DNA of 64,000 bases, taken from contig JAGTRT010000008.1 of assembly GCA_018261895.1 (NCBI GenBank), forward strand, positions 1 to 64,000, read 5' to 3'. The notes beneath the pieces were generated by a model, which was given only the letters and a program-made list of their open reading frames with translations, did not search any database and was not told the origin of the DNA. This DNA is from Pseudomonadota bacterium (GTDB lineage Bacteria > Pseudomonadota > Gammaproteobacteria > Burkholderiales > Rhodocyclaceae). This document shows, piece by piece, positions 1 to 8,383 of this stretch; within the stretch, counting starts at the first letter, position 1, and each line of letters opens with the position of its first letter. Both the position numbers and the translations under genes were made by a program.

Positions 1-98
1 CAGACGGGGTCGAGGTAGGGGCTGCGCTTGAGTTTGTAGAGCAGGTCGGTCCCGATGTTGCCCGGACCGATCAGGGCGCATTTGATTTTTTGGGTCAT
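1..98 (-). CDS. dmpF: Acetaldehyde dehydrogenase (acylating), N-terminus only
   Basis: Only the first 32 codons are in the window; the gene runs off the left edge. The start ([16 protein letters not shown]) carries the Rossmann nucleotide-binding motif GPGNIG and closely matches the start of the complete copy at 28425-29339. The family oxidises acetaldehyde to acetyl-CoA with NAD and CoA and channels it from the partner ketovalerate aldolase. It is the last visible gene of the minus-strand meta-cleavage operon, and the aldolase gene is expected just beyond position 1. Confidence 0.85.
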   Translation of the reverse strand, partial: MTQKIKCALIGPGNIGTDLLYKLKRSPYLDPV

Positions 99-120
99 GA
101 GGTTTTCCTTGTTGGAGGTT

Positions 121-915
121 TCAACAAATGCTGGAAACGATGCCGCCTTCGACCCGCAGCGCCGCACCTGTGGTGGCAGCCGCTCGCGGGCTGCAGACGT
201 AGGTGACGAGCGCCGCGACTTCGGCGGGATCGATCATTCGCTTGAGGATGGAAGTCGGCCGGCCCTCAGCGAAGAAGCGGCGCTCCATTTCGTCGAGGCT
301 GATACCAGCCTCGGCAGCCAACTTGCCAAAGAATTCGCCGACGCCTTCCGAGCGCGTCGGCCCGGGCAGCACCGCGTTGACCGTCACACCGGTACCGGCG
401 CAGCTTTGGGCAAGGCCACGGGAAATGGCCAGCTGAGCCGACTTGGTCATGCCGTAGTGGACCATCTCGCCCGGGGTATTGATGCCGGATTCACTGGAGA
501 TAAAGACAATACGCCCCCAGTTTTTGGCCTTCATCGCCGGCAGGTAATAGCGCGCCAGACGGACGCCGCTCATCACGTTGGTGTCGAAGAAACGTTGCCA
601 CTCGCTGTCCGGAATCGACTCGAAGGGCACCGGATCGAAGATGCCAAGGTTGTTCACCAGGATGTCGACCTGCGGGCAGGCAGCGAACAAGGCTTGGCAA
701 CCAGCTTCGGTAGACAGGTCGGCGGCGACGCCGGAGACCTGTGCGCCGCTGACCAGCCCTTTCAGGCGGACGACGGCCGCATCGACCTTTTCCTGGCTGC
801 GCCCGTTGAGCACGACCCGCACACCCTCGCGGGCCAGCTCGGTGGCGATCGCAAAGCCGATTCCCACGGTCGACCCGGAAATTAGGCCAATTTTGGAATT
901 TAGCTGGAGGTCCAT
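121..915 (-). CDS. Short-chain dehydrogenase/reductase in the meta-cleavage operon
   Basis: A 264-residue classical SDR. The cofactor motif GSTVGIG lies near residues 14-20, NNLG follows the central strand, and the catalytic Ser and YGMTK (Tyr-x-x-x-Lys) lie near residues 140-158. The gene sits 14 bp downstream of the hydratase gene and just upstream of acetaldehyde dehydrogenase, so it is part of the meta operon. SDRs are not core to the canonical dmp pathway; a role on a dihydrodiol or ring-fission side product is a guess. A second, shorter SDR occupies the end of the plus-strand meta operon at 30400-31164. Confidence 0.85.
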   Translation of the reverse strand: MDLQLNSKIGLISGSTVGIGFAIATELAREGVRVVLNGRSQEKVDAAVVRLKGLVSGAQVSGVAADLSTEAGCQALFAACPQVDILVNNLGIFDPVPFESIPDSEWQRFFDTNVMSGVRLARYYLPAMKAKNWGRIVFISSESGINTPGEMVHYGMTKSAQLAISRGLAQSCAGTGVTVNAVLPGPTRSEGVGEFFGKLAAEAGISLDEMERRFFAEGRPTSILKRMIDPAEVAALVTYVCSPRAAATTGAALRVEGGIVSSIC

Positions 916-929
916 AGCGACGGGGCTGT

Positions 930-1712
930 TTAGACGAAACGGACCGAGCAGCTACCAACGCCGCCAATGGTGACGCGCAGGTTGTCGCCCTTGGTCACTG
1001 GAACCATCGCGCCCATCGCACCGGACAGGACGATGTCGCCGGCGTTCAGGGTGATGCCCAGGTTGCCCAGCGTATTGGCCAGCCAGACCATGGCATTGAC
1101 CGGGTGGCCCATGGTCGCAGCGCCGGCGCCGGTGACGACGATCTCGCCGTTCTTTTCGAGGATCATGCCGCACAGCGCCAGATCGATCTTGCTGATATCG
1201 ACCAGTTGATCGCCGAGGACAAACACGCCGCAGGAGGCATTGTCGGCGACGGTGTCCTGGATCTTGATCTTCCAGTCCTGGATACGCGAATCGACGATTT
1301 CGAAGCAGGCCATGACGCCTTCGGTCGCCGCCAGCACATCGGCTGCGGTAACACCCGGACCTTTGAGATCCTTCTTGAGCAGGAAGGCGATCTCGCCTTC
1401 GGCCTTGGGCTGGATCAGCGTCGACATCTCGATCGACTCACCCTCGTTGTACACCATGCCGTCGAGCAGGTAGCCGAAGTCGGGCTGATGCACGCCGAGC
1501 ATGTTCATGACCGCCTTGCTGGTCACGCCGATCTTCTTGCCGATGACCTTTTCGCCCTTTTCGATGCGGCGGGCCAGCATGCGCTGCTGGATGTGATATG
1601 CGTCTTCGATGGTGATGTCGAGACCGCGCGAGGTCAGCGGGCTGATCGTCTTGCCGGCCGCCAGTGCTTCGTACAGTTCGTCACCGAGTTGGGTAATTTG
1701 TGTCTGTTCCAT
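930..1712 (-). CDS. dmpE: 2-hydroxypenta-2,4-dienoate (2-oxopent-4-enoate) hydratase
   Basis: A 260-residue member of the hydratase/decarboxylase family (DmpE, MhpD, XylJ). It hydrates 2-hydroxypentadienoate to 4-hydroxy-2-oxovalerate. The stretches GKKIGVTSKAVMNMLG, QPDFGYLLDGMVYN and the E-x-E region (KAEGEIAF) match this family, and the length is right. The homologous decarboxylase DmpH has the same fold, but the overall match is closer to DmpE. The hydrolase gene lies 17 bp upstream. No second hydratase/decarboxylase homologue occurs in the window, so a dmpH gene, if present, is elsewhere. Confidence 0.88.
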   Translation of the reverse strand: MEQTQITQLGDELYEALAAGKTISPLTSRGLDITIEDAYHIQQRMLARRIEKGEKVIGKKIGVTSKAVMNMLGVHQPDFGYLLDGMVYNEGESIEMSTLIQPKAEGEIAFLLKKDLKGPGVTAADVLAATEGVMACFEIVDSRIQDWKIKIQDTVADNASCGVFVLGDQLVDISKIDLALCGMILEKNGEIVVTGAGAATMGHPVNAMVWLANTLGNLGITLNAGDIVLSGAMGAMVPVTKGDNLRVTIGGVGSCSVRFV

Positions 1713-1729
1713 CTTGCTAGGTCCTTTTT

Positions 1730-2554
1730 TCAGTCGGCCAGGAAATTGGCAACCAACTGGTTGAAATCGCGGCTGTGTTCAATCTGCACCCAATGCCCGC
1801 AACGCCCGAAAACATGCAGTTGCGAGTCATCGATCCAGCGGTTTAGCGTGATCGAGTTGCCCAGCGGAATGACGCGGTCGTCACGTCCATGGATCACCAG
1901 TGTCTTGTGCTGGATCGCCCGGATGTCCGCCTCCGCGCTGGCCATGGCATCCACCCAGCGCTGGCGCGGGGCCGGGAACATGGCCGAGAACGACTCCTGG
2001 AATCCGGGGCGAATGCTCGCCTGATAGCGCAGTTCGGCCAGTTCGTCAGTCACTAGGCCCCGGTCGTGGGCGAAGATGTCGAGCAGGCCGCGCATGGCCT
2101 GCAGCGACGGCTCGTAGCCCCAGACGGCATCGAGTTCCGAGGTGATCTCGAACGGCACGCCGACGCTGCCCATGAGCACCAGCCGACGCACGCGTTGCGG
2201 ATGGCGGATGGCCAGGGCCAGCGCAATCGCGCCGCCGAACGAATTGCCGATCAGGTCGGTCTGCTCGATACCGAGCGCATCGAGCAGGCCGATGGCGTGA
2301 TCGACCCAGCCTTCCATGCTGTATTCGATCCCAGCCGGGCGCTCGGTATAGCCGAAGCCGACCATGTCGGGCGCGATGGCCCGGCAGGTCTTGGCCAGCT
2401 CGGGCAACACCAGGCGCCAGTTGGCCCAGGCCGTGACGCCCGGGCCGGAGCCATGGATGAGCAGCACCGGCGCCCCGCTACCGACGTCGTGGTAGTTGGT
2501 CTCGATGCCGCCCGCCCGGATGCGACGGCCGATTTCAGGAGAGTTGGCGGACAT
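1730..2554 (-). CDS. dmpD: 2-hydroxymuconic semialdehyde hydrolase
   Basis: A 274-residue alpha/beta hydrolase that hydrolyses the ring-fission product of catechol, or ketones from methylcatechols, to 2-hydroxypentadienoate plus formate or a short acid. The oxyanion region HGSGPGVTAW is at residues 34-43, the nucleophile Ser105 sits in GNSFGG, the acid lies in HGRDDRV near 225, and His254 is in CGHWVQ. The gene is 12 bp downstream of the semialdehyde dehydrogenase. It is the only hydrolase of this type in the window, so the second meta cluster may depend on it. Confidence 0.92.
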   Translation of the reverse strand: MSANSPEIGRRIRAGGIETNYHDVGSGAPVLLIHGSGPGVTAWANWRLVLPELAKTCRAIAPDMVGFGYTERPAGIEYSMEGWVDHAIGLLDALGIEQTDLIGNSFGGAIALALAIRHPQRVRRLVLMGSVGVPFEITSELDAVWGYEPSLQAMRGLLDIFAHDRGLVTDELAELRYQASIRPGFQESFSAMFPAPRQRWVDAMASAEADIRAIQHKTLVIHGRDDRVIPLGNSITLNRWIDDSQLHVFGRCGHWVQIEHSRDFNQLVANFLAD

Positions 2555-2566
2555 GCGCGCTTCGCC

Positions 2567-4021
2567 TTAGAGCTTGATGCAGACGTTCTTGAGCTCGGTA
2601 TAGAACTCAAGCGAATGCACGCCACCTTCGCGGCCGATACCCGACTGCTTGGCACCGCCGAACGGCGTGCGCAGATCACGCAGGAACCAGCTGTTGACCC
2701 AGACCAGACCGACTTCCATTTGCGCCGCAACGCGGTGGGCGCGGTTGATGTTCTGGGTAAACACCGAGGCGGCCAGGCCGTAGGTCGTGTTGTTGGCGCG
2801 TTGGATCACTTCGTCTTCGCTGTCGAACGGCATGACGGTCGTGCACGGCCCGAAGATTTCTTCGCGGACCACGGTGGCGTTGTCATCGAGACCGATCCAG
2901 ATGGTCGGCTGCACCCAGGCGCCATTGGCCAGTTCGCCCGGCATCTTGGGAATGCCGCCGCCAGTGACGACCGTGGCGCCTTCATCAACCGCCTTCTTGT
3001 AATAGGACAGCACCTTCTCGCGATGCTCCTGGCTGACCAGCGGCCCCATGTTGGTGGCCGGATCGCTCGGCACGCCGAGCTTGAGCTTCTCCGCACCGGC
3101 TTTCAGGCGAGCGACGAATTCGTCGAAAATCGGGCGCTCGACATAAACGCGCTCGGTACCAAGGCATACCTGGCCGCAGTTGGCGAAACAGGAACGCAGG
3201 GTGGCTTCGATGGCGACATCCATGTCGCAATCGGCAAAGACGATTCCCGGATTCTTGCCGCCCATTTCGAGGGACACGGGACGCGAACCATGCGCGGCGG
3301 CCTTGTTGATGATCTCGCCGGTACGCGTTTCGCCGGTAAAGGTGATGGCATTGACGCCCTGGTTGGTAGTCAGGAATTCGCCGGCCGAATTCGGGCCGAA
3401 ACCATGCACGACGTTGTAGACGCCCTTGGGCACACCGCAGGCATTCATCACTTCGCCGAGCAACGTTGCCGTCGACGGCGTCTCTTCAGAAGGCTTGACG
3501 ACGACGGTGTTGCCGCAGGCCAGCGCCGGGCCGACCTTCCAGGTCATGAGCAGCAGCGGCAGGTTCCACGGACAGACGACGCCAACCACCCCGACCGGGC
3601 GGCGAATCGCGTAATTCAGCGCGCCCTTGCCATCCGGCGTCGCCATTTCGAAGAACTCGGTCGGCGCATTCTTGATGACGTCGGCGAAGATTTTGAAGTT
3701 GGCGGCACCGCGCGGGATGTCGATGTGCGAAGCAAGGCTCTTCGGCTTGCCGGTATCGGCACATTCGGCTTCGAGAAACTCGTCAAAGCGGCGGGTAATT
3801 TCGTCGGCCACCTTGTTCAGGATATCGGTGCGCTCGACGACGGTCATCTTGCCCCACGGCCCCTTCAGGGCGTCGTGCGCGGCCTGGACGGCGGCATCGA
3901 CTTCAGCCTTGCCGGCTTCATGCACCATGCCGATCAGCGAATTGTCGAGCGGCGTCCGCTTTTCGAACTGCTTGGCCGTCGCGACGAATTCTCCATTGAT
4001 GAAATTCAGGATCTGCTTCAT
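2567..4021 (-). CDS. dmpC: 2-hydroxymuconic semialdehyde dehydrogenase (copy 1)
   Basis: A 484-residue ALDH-superfamily enzyme that oxidises 2-hydroxymuconic semialdehyde with NAD to 4-oxalocrotonate. The catalytic Cys286 lies in GQVCLG and the general base Glu252 in LEMGGKNPG; PWNLPL and the cofactor segment NTVVVKPSE are typical of the 2-hydroxymuconic branch. A paralogue of the same length and architecture lies at 26939-28408. The gene is followed by the hydrolase, so both branches of the meta pathway are encoded side by side. Confidence 0.93.
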   Translation of the reverse strand: MKQILNFINGEFVATAKQFEKRTPLDNSLIGMVHEAGKAEVDAAVQAAHDALKGPWGKMTVVERTDILNKVADEITRRFDEFLEAECADTGKPKSLASHIDIPRGAANFKIFADVIKNAPTEFFEMATPDGKGALNYAIRRPVGVVGVVCPWNLPLLLMTWKVGPALACGNTVVVKPSEETPSTATLLGEVMNACGVPKGVYNVVHGFGPNSAGEFLTTNQGVNAITFTGETRTGEIINKAAAHGSRPVSLEMGGKNPGIVFADCDMDVAIEATLRSCFANCGQVCLGTERVYVERPIFDEFVARLKAGAEKLKLGVPSDPATNMGPLVSQEHREKVLSYYKKAVDEGATVVTGGGIPKMPGELANGAWVQPTIWIGLDDNATVVREEIFGPCTTVMPFDSEDEVIQRANNTTYGLAASVFTQNINRAHRVAAQMEVGLVWVNSWFLRDLRTPFGGAKQSGIGREGGVHSLEFYTELKNVCIKL

Positions 4022-4052
4022 TCCCTTTTTGTCCTTTTTGAGTTTGCTGTTC

Positions 4053-4481
4053 TTAGGCGAGACCGATGGCGTTCAGACCGGCCTGTGCGCATTCTTCGTC
4101 CTGCGCTTCCGAGGCGCCGGAGACGCCGATGCCACCGATCCAGTTGCCGGGCTCGCCCGGCACGGGCAACCCGCCGCCGAACACGATCAGGCGCGGCTGG
4201 TTGGAGAAGCCGAACTTCATGCCGTCATCGTGGCCAATCGCGCCCATCCAGGCCTTGGTCGGAAAACCGAAACTGGCCGAGGTGTAGGCCTTGTCGATGG
4301 CGATGTCGATCGAGTGAATGAAGGCGCCCGGCTGGCGCAGGAAGGCCATCAGGTTGCCGCCGCGATCGACCACGGCGACATTGATCTTCCAGCCGTTGGC
4401 GGTGGCGTGAGCCACCGCCGCCGAACAGGCGGCAGCGGCAGCCTCGGCCGTGATGCCCGGGATGCTGGCCGCCACTTGCAT
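4053..4481 (-). CDS. GlcG/HbpS-family (DUF336) heme-binding-like protein
   Basis: A 142-residue protein of the GlcG/HbpS family, recognised from AVVDRGGNLMAFLRQPGAF and the Gly-rich GGGLPVPGEPGNWIGGIGVSG segment near the C-terminus. Members are common as accessory genes in phenol and naphthol meta operons, but their biochemical role is not settled. The gene overlaps the stop of the catechol dioxygenase by one base, suggesting translational coupling. No signal peptide is visible, so it is probably cytoplasmic. Confidence 0.8.
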   Translation of the reverse strand: MQVAASIPGITAEAAAAACSAAVAHATANGWKINVAVVDRGGNLMAFLRQPGAFIHSIDIAIDKAYTSASFGFPTKAWMGAIGHDDGMKFGFSNQPRLIVFGGGLPVPGEPGNWIGGIGVSGASEAQDEECAQAGLNAIGLA

Positions 4482-5407
4482 CAGCTCACCACCGTCAAGA
4501 AGCGGTCGTTCAACTTGCGGTCGTGGTAGAAGACGGCGGCGCCGACTTCATCCATGGTCCACTTGGTCGGCTTGATGTCCGGGTAGGCATAGTTGCCGCC
4601 GCAGAAGGTTTCAAAACGATTGCCGTTTGGATCGAAGGCGTAGATCGTCGTGCCGCGGGTCACGCCGTGACGCGTCGGGCCGATGTCGATGGAAACGCGG
4701 TTCATCGACATGATGTCGGCGGCACGCAGGACCTTTTCCCATGTTTCGAGCAGGAAGGAGACGTGGTGCAGCTTGCCCGGCTCTGGATGGCGGACGAAGG
4801 CAATATCGTGCGCCTTGGTCGAGCAGGACAACCAGATGGCCAGATCCTGGTTGTCGTCGAGCGCGATGTGTTCGACCAGGTAGAAGCCGAGCACATCCTG
4901 GAAGATGGCCTGGGCCTTTTCGATGTCCGGGCCGTAAAGCAGGCAGTGATCGAGGCGGATCGGGGCAATGCCCTTCTCGGTGGCGGCACACCAGGCTTCC
5001 GGATTGAGATCGCCCATCGGGTTACCAACGGTGGTCTTTTGCGAATAGAGCTCGATATCGTGGCCGGTCGGCAGGGTGAAGCGGACGCGCTCGCCGGTTT
5101 CCAGCAGTTCGCCGGCCGCGATGCGCTTGGTGGCAACGCCGTAGGCGTTCAGATCCTTCTCCAGCTTGGCCAGGGTGGCATCGCTATCGACCTTGAAGGC
5201 GAAGAAGTCGATGCCAGCCGTATCGGCCTGACGCAGGATGACGCTGTTGTGGTCACGCTCGTCCCAGGTCTTGAAATAGACGCGCCCTTGCGCATCGCGA
5301 CCGGTTTCGATCAAGCCCAGCACGTTCGAATAAAAATCAATGCTCTCATTCAGGTCGAGCACTTTCAGTTGAATGTGCCCGGGACGAAGTACGCCTGTCA
5401 TTGCCAT
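4481..5407 (-). CDS. dmpB: Catechol 2,3-dioxygenase (copy 1)
   Basis: A 308-residue type I extradiol dioxygenase with two vicinal-oxygen-chelate modules. The Fe(II) ligands are His154 (RLDHCLL), His215 (KLHHVSF) and Glu266 (NRFETF), one residue off XylE numbering. It opens catechol to 2-hydroxymuconic semialdehyde. It is the first gene of the minus-strand meta operon and has a good ribosome site (GAGGAG) about 7 bp before the ATG. A divergent GntR gene lies upstream. Copy 2 at 25897-26832 is clearly homologous but has a one-residue insertion. Confidence 0.95.
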   Translation of the reverse strand: MAMTGVLRPGHIQLKVLDLNESIDFYSNVLGLIETGRDAQGRVYFKTWDERDHNSVILRQADTAGIDFFAFKVDSDATLAKLEKDLNAYGVATKRIAAGELLETGERVRFTLPTGHDIELYSQKTTVGNPMGDLNPEAWCAATEKGIAPIRLDHCLLYGPDIEKAQAIFQDVLGFYLVEHIALDDNQDLAIWLSCSTKAHDIAFVRHPEPGKLHHVSFLLETWEKVLRAADIMSMNRVSIDIGPTRHGVTRGTTIYAFDPNGNRFETFCGGNYAYPDIKPTKWTMDEVGAAVFYHDRKLNDRFLTVVS

Positions 5408-5577
5408 TTGTCTGCTCCTCTTTCTTGTAAGTGATTACTGCCAATAAAAACTGTGCAATCGTTTAACTATAACGATATTGATCACAAATCTCGATGTCAA
5501 CATTTTTTCTCGAGATTTTTAAAAACATTGAAAATTTCTTGTTCAACGGTTTAATATTTCGTCATCTGGTCAAACCA
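5408..5577. promoter_or_regulatory. Divergent control region between dmpB and the GntR gene
   Basis: This AT-rich intergenic stretch contrasts with the GC-rich genes on either side. It holds an inverted repeat ATCGTT-N7-AACGAT at 5458-5476 and the perfect palindrome TCTCGAGA at 5508-5515 within a T-rich context. It must contain the meta-operon promoter on the minus strand and the regulator promoter on the plus strand. The same 8-bp palindrome recurs upstream of dmpR/dmpK (11853) and tmoA (24639). The identity of the binding protein is inference; the adjacent GntR protein is one candidate. Confidence 0.55.
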
Positions 5578-6303
5578 ATGAACCGAACCGCCATGACAAC
5601 CATTTCCCCAGCCGCCGAAGGCTCAGCCGAACCAAAGACCCTCGTCGAGTCCGCCTACCGCGCCTTGCGCCGCGACATCATCGAGGGCCACCTGGCCCCC
5701 GGCGAAAAGCTGCGCGTCGAGCATTTGAAGGACAACTACGGGGTGGGTGCCGGCACCTTGCGCGAAGCCCTCTCCCTGCTCATCTCCGATGCGCTCGTGG
5801 TCAGTCAGGGGCAGCGCGGCTTCCGGGTCGCGCCGGTTTCCCTGGAAGACTTCGAGGACATCACGCAGACCCGCGTCATGCTCGAATGCGAAGCCCTGCG
5901 CCAATCCATCGCCATGGGCGACGATGCCTGGGAGGCCGACTTGCTGGCCGCCTTTCACCGTCTCGCCAAGGCCGAGGAAAAACTGATCGGCAGCGAAGAC
6001 CGGGAAGAGTGGGAAGAACGCAACCGCATCTTCCACGAGGTGCTGATTGCGGCTTGTCCTTCTCGCTGGCTCAAACATTTCCTCTCCATCCTCTATCAGC
6101 AGGCCGAACGCTATCGCCGCCTGTCGCTCTACCTGAAGCCGATTCCTCGCGACATCCACGCCGAGCATGAAGCCCTGTTGCAGGCCGCCATGTCGCGCGA
6201 TACCGAGAAGGCCACCGCGCTCCTCGGCGAACACATCCTCCTCACCTTCCGCTCGATCCAGACGATCCCGAAGGAACGGCTGAACGAAAAGCTGGCTGCC
6301 TGA
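5578..6303 (+). CDS. GntR-family (FadR/FCD-type) transcriptional regulator
   Basis: The protein has about 241 residues from the ATG at 5578; the open frame extends back to 5494, and ATG 5593 is also possible. The N-terminus is a winged helix typical of GntR (YRALRRDIIEGHLAPGEKL and GVGAGTLREALSLL), followed by an all-helical FCD ligand domain with EARD-like acidic and His residues (FHEVL, EHEALL). It is divergent from the catechol dioxygenase operon, like the AphS-type GntR repressors of phenol meta operons, so control of dmpB is the likely role. The ligand is unknown. Confidence 0.85.
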   Translation: MNRTAMTTISPAAEGSAEPKTLVESAYRALRRDIIEGHLAPGEKLRVEHLKDNYGVGAGTLREALSLLISDALVVSQGQRGFRVAPVSLEDFEDITQTRVMLECEALRQSIAMGDDAWEADLLAAFHRLAKAEEKLIGSEDREEWEERNRIFHEVLIAACPSRWLKHFLSILYQQAERYRRLSLYLKPIPRDIHAEHEALLQAAMSRDTEKATALLGEHILLTFRSIQTIPKERLNEKLAA

Positions 6304-6351
6304 TCCGGAAGGCCGGCCACCCCATCGGTGGCCGCTTCCTGACATTTCGAA

Positions 6352-6377
6352 TTTGGGCATTTTTTCCGGTTGACCGT
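6352..6377. repeat. 26-nt motif shared with 24774-24799
   Basis: TTTGGGCA, three variable bases, then TTTCCGGTTGACCGT. The same motif occurs at 24774-24799, differing only in the three central bases (TTT here, AAA there). This copy lies between the ends of the convergent GntR gene and dmpQ. It could be a protein-binding site or the end of a decayed mobile element; I cannot tell which. Confidence 0.6.
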
Positions 6378-6419
6378 GAGAGAGCGGTTATCCGCCCCAC
6401 CGGACGGATTCCGCCGATC

Positions 6420-6761
6420 TCAGAGCGTCGCCGGCGTTCCCGCTGGTACTGCCAGGGGCCGGCAAACGTTCTTGGCCATCTTGCCGAGCACCTTCAACGT
6501 AATGTCACTGCTCGGCCGAACGCGGCAGGCCAATACCCGCCCCGCCGCCTCGTCCTCCACGCTGACATACTCGCGGCTCATCACCCGGCTGACGTAGGTT
6601 CCCGCCGTGATCTCCACCTTGCAGACGCCGCAGCCGCCGCCGCGACAGCCAACCGGAATGCCCTTCTTCCCAAGGCGTTCCATGCCGACCAGTAGCGACT
6701 CCTGCGGCGAGCAGCGAAACGTCTCGCCGGTCTCCTCGATCAGAATGTTGTAATAGACCAT
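6420..6761 (-). CDS. dmpQ: XylT/DmpQ-type plant-like [2Fe-2S] ferredoxin
   Basis: A 113-residue chloroplast-type ferredoxin with cluster ligands in CRGGGCGVC and the distant Cys in LACRV. DmpQ/XylT proteins reduce and reactivate catechol 2,3-dioxygenase whose iron has been oxidised by substituted catechols. Here the gene closes the phenol hydroxylase operon instead of heading the meta operon. It is separated from dmpP by 72 bp of repeat-rich spacer. Confidence 0.9.
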   Translation of the reverse strand: MVYYNILIEETGETFRCSPQESLLVGMERLGKKGIPVGCRGGGCGVCKVEITAGTYVSRVMSREYVSVEDEAAGRVLACRVRPSSDITLKVLGKMAKNVCRPLAVPAGTPATL

Positions 6762-6833
6762 GGTCAGTCTCTAGTTATTGGTTGCCGGTTGCCAGCCACC
6801 GGTTGCTAGTAGCCAGCAACCGGCAACTGAGAA
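6762..6833. repeat. Intergenic GGTTGC/GCAACC inverted-repeat element
   Basis: The spacer between dmpP and dmpQ is built of repeated GGTTGC/GCAACC units: GGTTGCCGGTTGCCAGCC is followed by GCCAGCAACCGGCAACTG, which can fold into a hairpin around a CTAGTAG centre. A related CTAG-rich spacer lies between dmpN and dmpO (8280-8383). It looks like a REP-type short interspersed element; no coding potential is seen. Confidence 0.5.
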
Positions 6834-7898
6834 CTAAATGTTCTTGAACAACGGGCTTTTCAGTTGCTGGGAGGCATCTGCCGCAGAGAAGAATTTCTCC
6901 ATGTAGATGTCGCGCTCGAACAGCCGGCCCTGCATGAGGGTCGTGATGCACGCCTCGATCATGGCCGGCGGTCCGCACAGGTAGGCCTTGTGATTCCGGA
7001 AATCGTTGTCGAAATGCGCCTTGGCTGCCTCGTGCACGAAGCCGCGGAAACCCGCCCAATCCGACTCGGCCGGCTCATGCGACAGCGCCGGCACGTAGGT
7101 GAAATTGGGATGCTTTTCGGCCAGGGCACGAAACTCGGCGTCGTAATACAGCTCGGCGCCATTGCGCTGGCCATAGACCAGGGTGATCGGCAAGCTGCAG
7201 CCTTCGGACAGCAGGTCCTCGATCATCGACTTCGGGCTGGACAAGCCGGAGCCGCCCGCCATGAAGATGAGCGGCAGATTGGCCGATTTCTTCACGAAGA
7301 AACGGCCGTACGGCCCGCTCAGCTTGAGCTTCTCGCCGACCTGCAATTGCTCGTGCAGCCAGGTGGTGACCTGGCCGCCCGGCACGATGCGGACATTGAG
7401 TTCGACGACGTCGTCGGATTGCGGCGAATTGGCCAGCGAAAACGCCCGCGACTGGCCGGCACCGACCGCCGGGACCTCGAGGTTGACGTACTGGCCGGCC
7501 TGGAAATGCATGGGCCGGTCCAGTTTCAACCAGATGCCACGGATGGTCGGTGTCAGGGCTTCGATGCGAACCACTTCGCCTTCATAGTCCTCGACCGGCA
7601 GGTTCTCGGAATCGGGATCGTCCTCGATCTCGGCTTCGATCACCGTATCGCTCTCCAGACGGGCGCAACAGGCCAGGCATTTGCCCTCCTCCCGCTCGAA
7701 GTCCATCAGGGCGAAGGTGGATGCCTCACCGTGATCGACTTCGCCATCCGTCACCTGCACCTTGCAGGTGGCGCACAGCCCGTGGCAGCACGCGTGCGGC
7801 AGGTAAATGCCGGCCCGCAATGCAGCGTCGAGTATGGTCTGCCCGTCCTCGACCTCGATGGTCTGACCGAGCGGCTCGATGGTTAGCTCGTAGCTCAT
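6834..7898 (-). CDS. dmpP: Phenol hydroxylase reductase component
   Basis: A 354-residue reductase that moves electrons from NADH through FAD and a [2Fe-2S] cluster to the diiron hydroxylase. The N-terminal ferredoxin domain has CCHGLCATC and the distant Cys in CLACC; the FAD domain has RAFSLANSP; the NAD domain has the Gly-rich GGSGLSSPKSM and the C-terminal CGPPAMIEA. It sits 12 bp downstream of dmpO in the dmpKLMNOPQ operon. Confidence 0.95.
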   Translation of the reverse strand: MSYELTIEPLGQTIEVEDGQTILDAALRAGIYLPHACCHGLCATCKVQVTDGEVDHGEASTFALMDFEREEGKCLACCARLESDTVIEAEIEDDPDSENLPVEDYEGEVVRIEALTPTIRGIWLKLDRPMHFQAGQYVNLEVPAVGAGQSRAFSLANSPQSDDVVELNVRIVPGGQVTTWLHEQLQVGEKLKLSGPYGRFFVKKSANLPLIFMAGGSGLSSPKSMIEDLLSEGCSLPITLVYGQRNGAELYYDAEFRALAEKHPNFTYVPALSHEPAESDWAGFRGFVHEAAKAHFDNDFRNHKAYLCGPPAMIEACITTLMQGRLFERDIYMEKFFSAADASQQLKSPLFKNI

Positions 7899-7910
7899 GC
7901 CAACCCCGAA

Positions 7911-8267
7911 TCAGAAGTTAGTGCCGTTGCCGTTCAGGCCGGGCGTTTGCAGACGCAGCGCATCCTTGTGCTTAATGCCTTGCTCGGCCAGTGTCTTGTT
8001 CATTTCCGGCTGGAAAGGCTTGCCCGACTTGAGCCAGACAACCTTGCTGAAGTCGATCTTGGCCCAGTCCGGATGGCGGCCGTAAGCAAACGTCAGGGTC
8101 TGCCCGACCAGTTCCGAAAACTTGGCATTCGGCGACACCGTAAAAGCAAGCGGCGCCGCAAACAGGAAATGATCGTCCCAGCCAACGTAGAGCAGTTGGT
8201 TGCCATGGAACTTGTCCTGGGTATCCAAAGCGGGAAATTGATAATCGTAGAGGGCTTTGACAGCCAT
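7911..8267 (-). CDS. dmpO: Phenol hydroxylase subunit DmpO
   Basis: A protein of about 118 residues starting MAVKALYDYQF. ATG 8267 is preferred because GGAG lies 6 bp upstream; a TTG at 8279 would add four residues. The family is the gamma subunit of the (alpha beta gamma)2 multicomponent phenol hydroxylase. The sequence is typical, including PHWLYVGWDDH-like residues (LLYVGWDDHFLFAAPLAF). It is part of the operon between dmpN and dmpP. Confidence 0.9.
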   Translation of the reverse strand: MAVKALYDYQFPALDTQDKFHGNQLLYVGWDDHFLFAAPLAFTVSPNAKFSELVGQTLTFAYGRHPDWAKIDFSKVVWLKSGKPFQPEMNKTLAEQGIKHKDALRLQTPGLNGNGTNF

Positions 8268-8279
8268 GTTCGTCTCCAA

Positions 8280-8383
8280 TAGTTGTTAGTCGCTAGCGAC
8301 TAGTTGTCCGTTACCAGTCCTTGGTCGCTAGGGGGTTTGCATTGGCTTTGCTAGTAACTGAAACCAGCTACCAGCAACTCGCC
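8280..8383. repeat. CTAG-rich intergenic repeat between dmpN and dmpO
   Basis: This 104-bp spacer contains TAGTCGCTAGCGACTAG, a palindrome around CTAG, followed by related GGTCGCTAG, TTGCTAGTAACTG and CAGCTACCAGCAACT units. It resembles the 6762-6833 spacer of the same operon. Both look like members of a short interspersed repeat family inserted between co-transcribed genes. No gene is visible in it. Confidence 0.5.

Noticed and set aside
2066-4321. Open frame of 751 codons on the plus strand
   Set aside because: It lies antisense to dmpD and dmpC, which have clear active-site motifs. Its product has no domain and shows the composition expected from reading GC-rich codons backwards.
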